A stretch of 64,000 nucleotides of DNA from NCBI RefSeq assembly GCF_014696675.1, contig NZ_JACJQN010000012.1, positions 146,024-210,023 of the forward strand. The letters are read 5' to 3'. Positions 1-7,929 of the stretch are shown here, in pieces. Position numbers and translations under genes: made by a program. The notes under the pieces are model-generated. The model was not told the origin of the DNA. It made no database searches and saw only the letters and a program-made list of their open reading frames with translations. Every line of letters begins with the position of its first letter. The stretch's first letter is position 1. This DNA comes from Phormidium tenue FACHB-1052 (GTDB lineage: Bacteria; Cyanobacteriota; Cyanobacteriia; Phormidesmidales; Phormidesmidaceae).

Positions 1-65
1 AAAGCTAGATCTGTAGTTTACCCGCTGCTAGACCGGCCCTACGAGGGGGGAAACCCCTAAGGACG

Positions 66-1610
66 CTAGTGGCCAGCCATCTTGTGGCCGATGTCGGCGA
101 TGTTAGCCTGCTCGACCGCGCTCTCGTAGACAAGCTGCCCTTCGCTGATCACCAAAATGCGATCGCTCAGGGCCAGCAACTCGTCGAGATCTTCGCTCAC
201 CAGCAGCACCGCCACGCCCCGGTTGCGGGCCTCTACCAGGGCGTTGTGAATCTGGTCTACGGCCTGAAAATCGAGGCCAAAGCAGGGATTGGCGGCAATC
301 AGCAGGTTGATATCGGGGGACGATAGTTCCCGCGCCAGCACCGCCCGCTGCACGTTGCCCCCCGACAGGTTTTGAATCGGGGTATCGGGGGAGGGAGTCT
401 TGACCGAAAATGCCGCGATCAGCCCCTGAGCGGCCTCGCGGATGGCCCCAAGCATGAGCCACAGACGAGCGCGGGCTTGGGGAGGGCGATCGAAGGTGCG
501 CAGGGCCATATTCTCGGCTACGGACATACCGGGCACGCAGGCGTTGCGCAGGGGTTCTTCGGGCAGGGTGCAGACGCCGTGGCTAACCATTTCGCTCCGG
601 GTAGCCCGGTAGGGGTCGCCGTTGACCTCAATGTGGCCGTGGGTGGGCGATCGCTGCCCCGCCAGCACCTCCACCAGCTCGCGCTGACCATTGCCCGAGA
701 CCCCGGCAATGCCGACAATCTCGCCGCTGTGTACCGTCAGGTCGAGGGGGCCAAAGGCGGGTAGGCCATTGTCTTTGAGCGCCCCCAGGCCATGCACCGT
801 CAGCACAGGGTGGTGCTCTGCGATTGGGGCTTTATCGACCGACTTAGTGACCCGTTCGGCCCCCAGCATCATCCGGGCCATATCGGCCACGGTCAAGTCG
901 GCTACGGCTCCGTGGCCCGCCAGACGGCCCTTGCGCAGCACGGTCACCTCGTCGGTAAAGGCCAGCACCTCGCGAAACTTGTGGGTGATCAGCAGCACGC
1001 TGAGGTGGCCGGCCTGCACCTCCTGGCGCAGCAGCCCCAGCACCTCGTCGGCCTCGTCGGGGGTGAGCACCGAGGTGGGCTCGTCGAGAATGAGAATGCG
1101 GCTTTGCAGGTAGAGCTGCTTGAGAATTTCGAGCTTTTGCTTTTGCCCTGCCGCTAGCTGACCCACAGGCAGGTCAAGGTCAACCTGGAAGGGCGATCGC
1201 TCCATGAAGGTGCGCAGGGCGGCATATTCGCGGTTCCAGTTGATGATTTGGGTGCGATCGTAGCGGCTGAGCACCAGGTTTTCGGCCACGGTCATGGCGG
1301 GCACCGAGGTGAAGTGCTGATACACCATGCCAATGCCGCAGCCGTGGGCATCCTTGGGGCTTTTAATCGAGTAGATTTCGTTGTCTACCAAAATTTGCCC
1401 GGCGGTGGGCGCATAAAAGCCCATGATGCACTTCACCAGGGTGCTCTTACCGGCTCCGTTTTCTCCCAGCAGTCCGTGGAAGGTACCGGGCTTGAGGGTG
1501 AGAGTGACATCGTCGAGGGCCACCAGGCTGCCAAACCGCTTAGTCATATTCACCACCTTGAGTTCAGGGGGTAGGTTGAGGTGCAGCAGGGGCCGGGCAA
1601 CGGTGGTCAT
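66..1610 (-). CDS. ABC transporter with two ATP-binding domains (nucleoside/sugar uptake type)
   Basis: This 514-residue protein carries two ABC ATPase domains in one chain, the layout of the RbsA/NupO group that energises uptake of sugars or nucleosides together with two membrane permeases and a BMP-type binding protein. The first domain (about 20-250) has Walker A GENGAGKST, an LAAGQKQKLE signature and Walker B ILILDEPTS. The second (about 270-510) has a weakened Walker A (GVSGNGQRE) and Walker B (INLLIAANP) but a good LSGGNVQRAVLARE signature; a degenerate second site is usual in this group. The permease genes would be expected downstream, beyond the left edge. The substrate cannot be decided from the ATPase; nucleoside-type is favoured by the overall form. 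Confidence 0.9.
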   Translation of the reverse strand: MTTVARPLLHLNLPPELKVVNMTKRFGSLVALDDVTLTLKPGTFHGLLGENGAGKSTLVKCIMGFYAPTAGQILVDNEIYSIKSPKDAHGCGIGMVYQHFTSVPAMTVAENLVLSRYDRTQIINWNREYAALRTFMERSPFQVDLDLPVGQLAAGQKQKLEILKQLYLQSRILILDEPTSVLTPDEADEVLGLLRQEVQAGHLSVLLITHKFREVLAFTDEVTVLRKGRLAGHGAVADLTVADMARMMLGAERVTKSVDKAPIAEHHPVLTVHGLGALKDNGLPAFGPLDLTVHSGEIVGIAGVSGNGQRELVEVLAGQRSPTHGHIEVNGDPYRATRSEMVSHGVCTLPEEPLRNACVPGMSVAENMALRTFDRPPQARARLWLMLGAIREAAQGLIAAFSVKTPSPDTPIQNLSGGNVQRAVLARELSSPDINLLIAANPCFGLDFQAVDQIHNALVEARNRGVAVLLVSEDLDELLALSDRILVISEGQLVYESAVEQANIADIGHKMAGH

Positions 1611-1697
1611 AGACAGCTCAGGAATCTCAACAGAAATCGCTAAGGGTAAAACTATCTAGGACTCAAGGACTTAGCCTGAGACCCAGCATTGGGGGCA

Positions 1698-2807
1698 TCA
1701 TACCGCCACAGCTAGCCCCAGGGCTGTGAGCAAACGCTCATTTTCGCCAGCGGTGCGCACCGCCACCCGAAAGTAGTCTGCCCCCAGCGCAGGGAAACTG
1801 AGACAATCGCGAATCAACACCTGGTGACTGCGCAGCATAGCCTCTTGCAGTACCGGAGCTGGGGTTGTGGTGTGCACGAGCAGGTAGTTGGCGGCCCCTG
1901 CCAGGGGCCGCAGCCCAGGGATGGCCTGCAACCCTTCGAACAGGGCGGTACGGGCAGGGGGAAGCCAATCCCAGGTGCGGTTTTGGAAAGTTTTATCTTG
2001 CACCGACGCGATCGCCGCCGCCGCCGCCAGGGCATTTACCGGCCAGGGGTCGCGCCAGTGCTGCCAGCGGCGCAGGCGGTCGGGGTGGCCCAGGGCATAG
2101 CCAATGCGCAGACCCGGCAGAGTATAAAACTTAGTTAGCGACCTGAGCACTACCAGATTCGGGTAGCGATCGAGTTCGACAATTAACGACTGCTGCCGAT
2201 CCGGCGGCACAAAATCCATAAAGGCTTCATCCACAATCACGGTGTCAGCGCGATCGAGCAGAGGCTTGAGGTTATCTATGCTAAATAAACGGCCAGTGGG
2301 GTTGTGGGGATTGTTGATTATGACACCTGCCACCTCGGCATCGGGCCAGGAGATAGCCTTTTGCAAGGTACCGTCCTCCCCCATCTCTAGGGAAAGTGGC
2401 CAGGGCTGAATCGGAACCCCGAAGGCAGCCAAGGCTCGCCCATAGTCACCAAAAGCCGGAGTCAGCAGGTGGCAGCCCGCTGCAGGCCCCTCGGCCAGGT
2501 CACGGGCTGCCCAGGTGAGCAGTTCAGCCGCCCCGTTACCTGGCAGCACCCAGTCGGCGGGCACCTGGTGGTGACTGGCCAGGGCGCGGCGTAGGGCGGC
2601 ATAGTCGGGGTCGGGGTAGTGGCGCAACTGCCCCAAAGCCTCTGTCAGGGCCAGAGCCACCGACTCAGGCGGCCCTAGAGGGTTGATGCTGGCCGAAAAG
2701 TCAACGAGAGAAGCGGGGGAACAGTTGGCGACAGCCGCCGCCCAGACCAGATTTCCCCCGTGAACGGGTCGAATTGAAGCTGTGGGAGCAGAGGGGATGA
2801 AGGTCAA
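1698..2807 (-). CDS. cobD: Threonine-phosphate decarboxylase-like PLP enzyme
   Basis: A 369-residue fold-type I PLP enzyme resembling CobD/CobC, which decarboxylates L-threonine phosphate to the aminopropanol phosphate arm of cobalamin; histidinol-phosphate aminotransferases are close relatives. The N-terminal HGGN and the FSASINPLGPP stretch are typical of the CobD branch. The NNPHNPTG motif, the DEAFMDF loop and the PLP-binding lysine in SLTKFYTLPG are present, followed by the phosphate-binding RIGYALG. It begins 8 bases after the HU stop codon, so the two may be co-transcribed. Full length for the family. No other cobalamin genes are in view, so the assignment rests on sequence form alone. 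Confidence 0.82.
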   Translation of the reverse strand: MTFIPSAPTASIRPVHGGNLVWAAAVANCSPASLVDFSASINPLGPPESVALALTEALGQLRHYPDPDYAALRRALASHHQVPADWVLPGNGAAELLTWAARDLAEGPAAGCHLLTPAFGDYGRALAAFGVPIQPWPLSLEMGEDGTLQKAISWPDAEVAGVIINNPHNPTGRLFSIDNLKPLLDRADTVIVDEAFMDFVPPDRQQSLIVELDRYPNLVVLRSLTKFYTLPGLRIGYALGHPDRLRRWQHWRDPWPVNALAAAAAIASVQDKTFQNRTWDWLPPARTALFEGLQAIPGLRPLAGAANYLLVHTTTPAPVLQEAMLRSHQVLIRDCLSFPALGADYFRVAVRTAGENERLLTALGLAVAV

Positions 2808-2815
2808 GGGAGTGG

Positions 2816-3106
2816 TTACTTGGCCACTTTCTCTTTGAACAGTTTGCCAGCGGAAAACGCAGGTACCTTGGTCGCCGGAATCACCATGGTGTCGCCGGTT
2901 TTGGGGTTGCGCCCTTCCCGCTCTTTGCGTTCGCGGCGCTCAAAGGAGCCAAACCCTACTAGGGTGACTTTTTCGCCTGTAGCAACGGCTTCCATAATGG
3001 CGTCAATGGTGGCCGTAATCACCGAGTCCACGTCTTTCTTGGTCATAGACTTATCGCCGGCAGAGGCTTTCTCAGCCACCTTATCAACGAGTTCAGCTTT
3101 GTTCAT
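2816..3106 (-). CDS. hup: DNA-binding protein HU
   Basis: A 96-residue histone-like HU/IHF protein that bends and compacts DNA as a dimer. It begins MNKAELVDKVAEKA, has the conserved core VTLVGFGSFERRERKEREGRNP before the beta-arm, and the PATKVPAFSAGK ending. A good ribosome binding site (AGGAG, 6 bases upstream) supports the start. It is slightly longer than E. coli HU, as is common in cyanobacteria. It lies just upstream of the cobD-like gene. Confidence 0.96.
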   Translation of the reverse strand: MNKAELVDKVAEKASAGDKSMTKKDVDSVITATIDAIMEAVATGEKVTLVGFGSFERRERKEREGRNPKTGDTMVIPATKVPAFSAGKLFKEKVAK

Positions 3107-3404
3107 AACTGTCTCCTATGGGCAAAGAACACTGGGATAGCAGCCGCAATTGGACGATAGACCCAGAGCACGTACAACGGCTCCGGTAGCCAAAACGGCT
3201 GAAACCCCTGTCAATTCAGAATTTCACTGCCCCATTCTAAGGGCATCCCTAGAAAAGTGGATCGCCAAAACCTTTAATTTATGTGGATTCCGGGGTTTTT
3301 TAAGAAATCTAAACAACTCAAAGCCCTAGGCCACGGCTGTTGAGCGACCCAGGGCAGCGGTCAAAAACCTTGTCTGTCAAGGGATACGGGGGTTGGGCCA
3401 GAGC

Positions 3405-4445
3405 TTAGCTCGCGGGGCTGCCCGACCAGTTAACCCAGTCCTGGGGCTTGAGAAAGACGTCGTACAGGCGCGCCTCGGGGCTTTCTGCCTCAGGGGTATA
3501 GCCATACTCCCACCGCACCAGCGGGGGCAGCGACATCAAAATTGACTCGGTGCGCCCGTTGGTTTGCAGACCAAAGATCGTGCCCCGGTCATACACCAGA
3601 TTGAACTCGACATAGCGGCCCCGGCGGTAGAGTTGAAACTGTCGCTGGTGGTCACTGTACGCCTCACTGTGGCGACGCTCAACAATAGGCACATAGGCGG
3701 GCAGAAAGGCGTTGCCGCAGTCGCGGGAAAAATTAAACAGAGCATCCCAGCTGCGGGGGGGCAGTTCGCCAATACCCTGGCTAGTCTGGTCGGCAGCTTT
3801 GCCCGCGTCGGGGCCTCGATAGAGCAGGCCCTGACCATCCTGGTAGTCAAAGAAAATGCCGCCTACGCCCCGGGTCTCGCCCCGGTGCTTGAGGTAGAAG
3901 TACTCGTCGCACCAGGGCTTGAAGACCTGGTAGTAGTTGGGGTTGTGGCGATCGCAGGTCTGCTTCAAGGTCTGGTGAAAGTGCACCACATCTTCGTCAA
4001 AAGGGTAGTAGGGCGTGAGGTCGATGCCACCGCCAAACCACCACACCGGGCCGGCCTCAAAGTAGCGATAGTTGAGGTGCACCGTGGGAATAAATGGGTT
4101 GCGCGGGTGCAGCACCATCGAGGTGCCGGTGGCATAAAAGCGGTGGCCCGCCGCCTCGGGGCGCTGCACCAAAATCGACGGCGGCAGGTGGTCGCCCCAC
4201 ACTTCAGAAAAATTTACGCCGCCCTGCTCAAAGATCTTGCCCTGCTTGATCACGCGCGATCGCCCGCCGCCGCCCTCGGGTCGCTCCCAGGCGTCTTGCT
4301 GAAATTGGGCACCGCCATCGAGGGCCTCTAGCTGGTCACAAATGCTGTCTTGCAACTGCTTTAGCATGGCGCTGACGCGATCGCGAGAATCTGCCGGAGG
4401 TGCAGTGGTAGCAGCAGCGGGCTTAGATACAGGAGTGGTGGTCAT
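3405..4445 (-). CDS. hemF: Oxygen-dependent coproporphyrinogen III oxidase
   Basis: This 346-residue enzyme carries out the O2-dependent oxidative decarboxylation of coproporphyrinogen III to protoporphyrinogen IX in haem and chlorophyll synthesis. The family is clear from the [15 protein letters not shown] region, the [26 protein letters not shown] signature (positions about 122-147) and the C-terminal [33 protein letters not shown] block. The extra Thr/Ala/Pro-rich 20 or so N-terminal residues are typical of variable cyanobacterial HemF N-termini. It is monocistronic: about 300 bases separate it from HU and 377 from the divergent SRPBCC gene. Confidence 0.97.
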   Translation of the reverse strand: MTTTPVSKPAAATTAPPADSRDRVSAMLKQLQDSICDQLEALDGGAQFQQDAWERPEGGGGRSRVIKQGKIFEQGGVNFSEVWGDHLPPSILVQRPEAAGHRFYATGTSMVLHPRNPFIPTVHLNYRYFEAGPVWWFGGGIDLTPYYPFDEDVVHFHQTLKQTCDRHNPNYYQVFKPWCDEYFYLKHRGETRGVGGIFFDYQDGQGLLYRGPDAGKAADQTSQGIGELPPRSWDALFNFSRDCGNAFLPAYVPIVERRHSEAYSDHQRQFQLYRRGRYVEFNLVYDRGTIFGLQTNGRTESILMSLPPLVRWEYGYTPEAESPEARLYDVFLKPQDWVNWSGSPAS

Positions 4446-4822
4446 GGGCGTGGAGAAAACAATATGTTATGTCGGCACCGGGTCGAATATGTCACACTGT
4501 GGAATGGCCTAAACAGGACTTAGCGGATCCATTCTTCTCCTGCTGCCTGCTTTTTGACCGATGGCCGTCTAGAGCAACTTGGCCTTAGGCAACACCATTC
4601 ACGGTACCCAGTTTTCACACGCTACCGTGAAACCCGACCCAACACCAACCTCATCCGCCAGGTTGAGAAAAATGTTTAGAAACGCAACGTTCTGTAACGA
4701 CAGTTCCGCCTAGCCCAGCTTTTTTGCCCCCGTAACGCCCACCATGATCGTCTCGCCAGCCCCCTTAATCCGTTATGGCCCCCAGGCTCAAGCCTGGCAG
4801 GCTAGCGATGGAGGGTGTCGCC
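4446..4822. other. Divergent intergenic region (hemF / SRPBCC gene)
   Basis: This 377-base gap separates the divergently transcribed hemF and SRPBCC genes, so promoters for both should be here. I saw no clear operator, riboswitch or coding sequence. The open frame can be read from 4775, but the better start of the right-hand gene is at 4823. Confidence 0.4.
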
Positions 4823-5353
4823 ATGTTTAGCGTCGAGCGTTTTCCCCGTCCGTTTTTGACCCTCTTGCATCTCATCCATCGCTGGGTGCAGGTGCAGCAG
4901 CAGCTAGAAAAGTCTTACCTGATTGTGAGCACCGCCTCGGTTGAAACCCTCTGGCAGACGATCATGAACCTGGCAGACGTCTCCTGGCACCCGCTACTGA
5001 CCAGCACCAACGCGCCCCAGGGGCTCAAGCCTAAGCCGGGGCTGATTTACCGAGCCTTCACCAAAATTTGCCCCATTCCCGTGAAGATTTTCGTGGAACG
5101 GGTGCAGCCTCATGAGTTGATTAGCGTGCGAGTACTGCCCATTCCCGGACTGGAAGAGCGGGTCACCTACCACCTCAAATCCACCGTGCGGGGCACTCAG
5201 ATTTCTTACTCGGTTACCCTGCGGGGGTGGCTGTCGCCCCTGGCCTGGTCGCTGCTGCGTCCCTACGCCGCCAAGGTGGCCTCGGCCCTGGCCGAAGCCG
5301 CTGAGCACCCCGATCTGCTCAGTGGATCTAACTCTCAATTTCAGGTTTGGTAG
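4823..5353 (+). CDS. SRPBCC (START-like) family protein
   Basis: A small protein of 176 residues with a helix-grip SRPBCC/polyketide-cyclase fold, a family of hydrophobic-ligand-binding proteins. Support is the pattern SYLIVSTASVETLWQTIMNL followed by beta strands ending in TYHLKSTVRGTQISYSVTLRG and a long C-terminal helix. An in-frame ATG exists at 4775, but the ATG at 4823 has a good GGAGG ribosome binding site 7 bases upstream and removes a weak leader, so I use it. The ligand is unknown. It sits just upstream of mrp; a hairpin at about 5361-5383 lies between them. Confidence 0.7.
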   Translation: MFSVERFPRPFLTLLHLIHRWVQVQQQLEKSYLIVSTASVETLWQTIMNLADVSWHPLLTSTNAPQGLKPKPGLIYRAFTKICPIPVKIFVERVQPHELISVRVLPIPGLEERVTYHLKSTVRGTQISYSVTLRGWLSPLAWSLLRPYAAKVASALAEAAEHPDLLSGSNSQFQVW

Positions 5354-5452
5354 CCCCGTTTGCCCTAAGCACTTGTGCTCAAGGGGCGACCGGGCAGATT
5401 AAGATAGGGGATGGTTTTCGTTCCTATTCGCTGGCCCACCTTCCTCAACTCC

Positions 5453-6517
5453 ATGAGCCTAACCCTCTCCGAAGCCTCTGTTTTAGACGTGCTGCGCCCG
5501 GTGCAAGACCCAGAGCTGCAAAAAAGCCTGGTCGATCTCAATATGATCCGCAATGTGGCGATCGCAGACGGCACTGTGAGCTTCACCCTGGTGCTGACTA
5601 CCCCCGCCTGCCCCCTGCGCGAGTTCATCGTTGAAGACTGCCAGAAGGCGGTGCGCACCCTCCCCGGAGTTGAGACAGTCAACGTCGATGTCACCGCCGA
5701 GACGCCCCAGCAAAAGGCCCTGCCCGATCGCACTGGCATTGGCGGCGTCAAAAATATCATTGCGGTTTCTAGCGGCAAGGGCGGCGTGGGCAAGAGCACC
5801 GTGGCCGTGAACCTGGCGGTTTCTCTGGCGCAGATGGGCTCAAAGGTCGGTCTGATCGACGCCGATATCTATGGCCCTAACGCGCCGATCATGATGGGTC
5901 TGACCGAGGCCCAGGTGGTGGTCAAACAAGGGGAAGTGCTAGAGCCCGCCTTTAACCACGGCGTCAAAATGGTGTCGATGGGCTTTTTGATCGATCGCGA
6001 CCAGCCGGTGATCTGGCGCGGCCCCATGCTCAACGGCATTATTCGCCAGTTTCTCTACCAGGTGGAGTGGGGCGAGCTAGATTATTTAATTGTCGATTTG
6101 CCCCCCGGCACGGGCGATGCCCAGCTCACCCTGGCCCAGGCGGTGCCCATGGCCGGAGCGGTGATTGTCTCTACCCCCCAGTCGGTGGCGATTTCTGACG
6201 CGCGGCGGGGGCTGAAGATGTTTCAGCAGCTCCAGGTGCCGGTGCTGGGCATTGTCGAAAACATGAGCGTGTTTATTCCCCCCGATGCGCCGGAGAAGCG
6301 CTACGACATCTTTGGCTCCGGTGGTGGCGAGCTGCTGTCTAAGGAACTGGGGCTGCCGGTGCTGGGCTGCATTCCTCTCGAAATGGCGGTGCGCGAGGGC
6401 GGCGATGCGGGCATTCCCATTGTGGTACAGCACCCTGATTCTGAATCGGCCAAGGCGCTGCGGGCGATGGCGCAGCAGGTGGCGGCTCGGGTATCGGTGG
6501 CGGCGTTAACTTCTTAG
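5453..6517 (+). CDS. mrp: Mrp/ApbC-type iron-sulfur cluster carrier ATPase
   Basis: A P-loop ATPase of the Mrp/NBP35/HCF101 family that carries Fe-S clusters to target proteins. From the chosen start (MSLTLSEASVLDVLRP) it has an N-terminal MIP18/DUF59 domain (about 1-90) with TTPACPLREF, then a ParA-like domain with deviant Walker A SSGKGGVGKST, DADIYGPNAP and DLPPGTGDAQLTL. The usual C-terminal CxxC after ENMS is missing: the sequence reads ENMSVFIPPDAPEKRY. From family knowledge, cyanobacterial and plastid members often lack this CxxC and use other cysteines. A longer in-frame start exists at 5411; neither start has a strong ribosome binding site. A strong inverted repeat follows the stop. 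Confidence 0.93.
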   Translation: MSLTLSEASVLDVLRPVQDPELQKSLVDLNMIRNVAIADGTVSFTLVLTTPACPLREFIVEDCQKAVRTLPGVETVNVDVTAETPQQKALPDRTGIGGVKNIIAVSSGKGGVGKSTVAVNLAVSLAQMGSKVGLIDADIYGPNAPIMMGLTEAQVVVKQGEVLEPAFNHGVKMVSMGFLIDRDQPVIWRGPMLNGIIRQFLYQVEWGELDYLIVDLPPGTGDAQLTLAQAVPMAGAVIVSTPQSVAISDARRGLKMFQQLQVPVLGIVENMSVFIPPDAPEKRYDIFGSGGGELLSKELGLPVLGCIPLEMAVREGGDAGIPIVVQHPDSESAKALRAMAQQVAARVSVAALTS

Positions 6518-6529
6518 TCGGCGGAATTT

Positions 6530-6569
6530 GGGTTTCGGGATTTAGGGGCAAGCCCAAATCCCGAAACCC
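6530..6569 (+). terminator. Perfect 14-bp inverted repeat after mrp
   Basis: GGGTTTCGGGATTT at 6530-6543 pairs exactly with AAATCCCGAAACCC at 6556-6569, with a 12-base loop, and is followed by TTCCTCCTT. It lies 13 bases after the mrp stop. There is no long T-run, so it may act as a terminator or a 3'-end stabiliser. Confidence 0.6.
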
Positions 6570-6614
6570 TTCCTCCTTGTCATAATCGATCGAGTGAACT
6601 GGTAGGCAACGGCA

Positions 6615-7874
6615 ATGTTTTTAACCGACGCGCAAAAGCAGTGGCGATCGCTGGCGGCGGGCTGGCAGGGTATTGATTGGGTGCTGCTGGCTCTGCCTGT
6701 GGCGCTCACCGCCTTTGGGTCGGTGGTCATTCACAGCATTCAGCGCAACACCGATGACGGCCACTATGGCTTAAACCATGTCGTGCTGGGACTAATTGGC
6801 CTGGCCATTGCCCTGTGGGTGTCCCGCAGCCGCTATGAACACTTGCGCAACTGGCAGTGGATTATCTACGGCATCGTCAATGTGCTGCTGGTGGCGGTGA
6901 TGTTTATCGGTACCGTGGGCGGGGGTGCCCAGAGTTGGATTGCCGTCGGCAGCTTCTACGTGCAGCCCTCTGAGTTTGCCAAGCTGAGCATCATTATTAC
7001 TCTGGCGGCGATGCTCAGCCGCCGCGATGCCTCTACGCTTTGGGGGGTCGGCAGTGCGATCGCCGTAATTATTCTGCCGTGGCTGCTGGTCTTCATTCAG
7101 CCTGACCTCGGGACTTCGCTGGTGTTTGGGGCCATTACCCTGGCGATGCTCTACTGGGCCAACTGCAACCCCGGCTGGCTGGTGCTGTTTATCTCGCCCC
7201 TGGTGGCAGCGATCATGTTTCACATGCTGCTGCCCGGCTGGCTGGTGTGGAGCCTGGCCATGGGTTTGATTGCCTGGTTTACGCTGCCCTGGCGCTGGTT
7301 TAGCACCGTGGTGGCCACGGCGATTAACCTGGTGTCGGGCAAACTGGGGGATGTGGTTTGGGGTCTTTTAGAAGACTACCAAAAGGATCGCCTGGTACTG
7401 TTTCTCGACCCCGACAAAGACCCGCTGGGGGGCGGTTACCACCTGATTCAGTCGCGGATTGCCATCGGGGCGGGCAAGCTCTGGGGCCAGGGGCTGGGCC
7501 AAGGCACCCAAACCCAGCTCAACTTTATTCCTGAGCAGCACACTGACTTTATTTTTTCGGCGGTGGGTGAGGAGTGGGGCTTTGTGGGGTCAATGGTGGT
7601 GATTCTTGCCTACTGGCTGATCTGCTTTCGCCTGGTGATTATTGCCCAAAACGCCAAGGACGACTTTGGCTCGCTGCTGGTAGTTGGCGTGCTGGCGATG
7701 ATTGTGTTTCAGGTGGTGGTCAATATTGGCATGACCATGGGCCTGGCACCGATTACAGGGATTCCGCTGCCGTGGCTGAGCTACGGGCGATCGGCGTTGC
7801 TGACGAATTTTATTGCCCTGGGCATGGTGGAGTCGGTGGCGAACTTCCGCCATCGGTTGAAGTTTACGGATTAG
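6615..7874 (+). CDS. rodA: Rod-shape-determining SEDS glycosyltransferase RodA
   Basis: A 419-residue multi-pass membrane protein of the SEDS family (RodA/FtsW), the lipid II polymerase of the elongation machinery, working with a class B PBP. Motifs: GGGAQSWIAVGSFYVQPSEF in the third segment, the extracellular loop with EDYQKDRLVLFLDPDKDPLG and GQGTQTQLNFIPEQHTDFIF, and the C-terminal APITGIPLPWLSYGRSALLT. About ten hydrophobic segments are visible. The RLVLFLDP..DPLG form and the position of the loop favour RodA over FtsW. A degenerate copy of its 3' end is found near 15.3 kb. Confidence 0.94.
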   Translation: MFLTDAQKQWRSLAAGWQGIDWVLLALPVALTAFGSVVIHSIQRNTDDGHYGLNHVVLGLIGLAIALWVSRSRYEHLRNWQWIIYGIVNVLLVAVMFIGTVGGGAQSWIAVGSFYVQPSEFAKLSIIITLAAMLSRRDASTLWGVGSAIAVIILPWLLVFIQPDLGTSLVFGAITLAMLYWANCNPGWLVLFISPLVAAIMFHMLLPGWLVWSLAMGLIAWFTLPWRWFSTVVATAINLVSGKLGDVVWGLLEDYQKDRLVLFLDPDKDPLGGGYHLIQSRIAIGAGKLWGQGLGQGTQTQLNFIPEQHTDFIFSAVGEEWGFVGSMVVILAYWLICFRLVIIAQNAKDDFGSLLVVGVLAMIVFQVVVNIGMTMGLAPITGIPLPWLSYGRSALLTNFIALGMVESVANFRHRLKFTD

Positions 7875-7929
7875 GCTCTGGCACTGCATTAGTTATCTCT
7901 AGTGGAAGCCTAACCTCGTCATGGCCATT

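Noticed and set aside
3564..4331. Long plus-strand open frame opposite hemF
   Set aside because: It is the antisense of a clear hemF gene; the GC-rich third codon position opens opposite frames.
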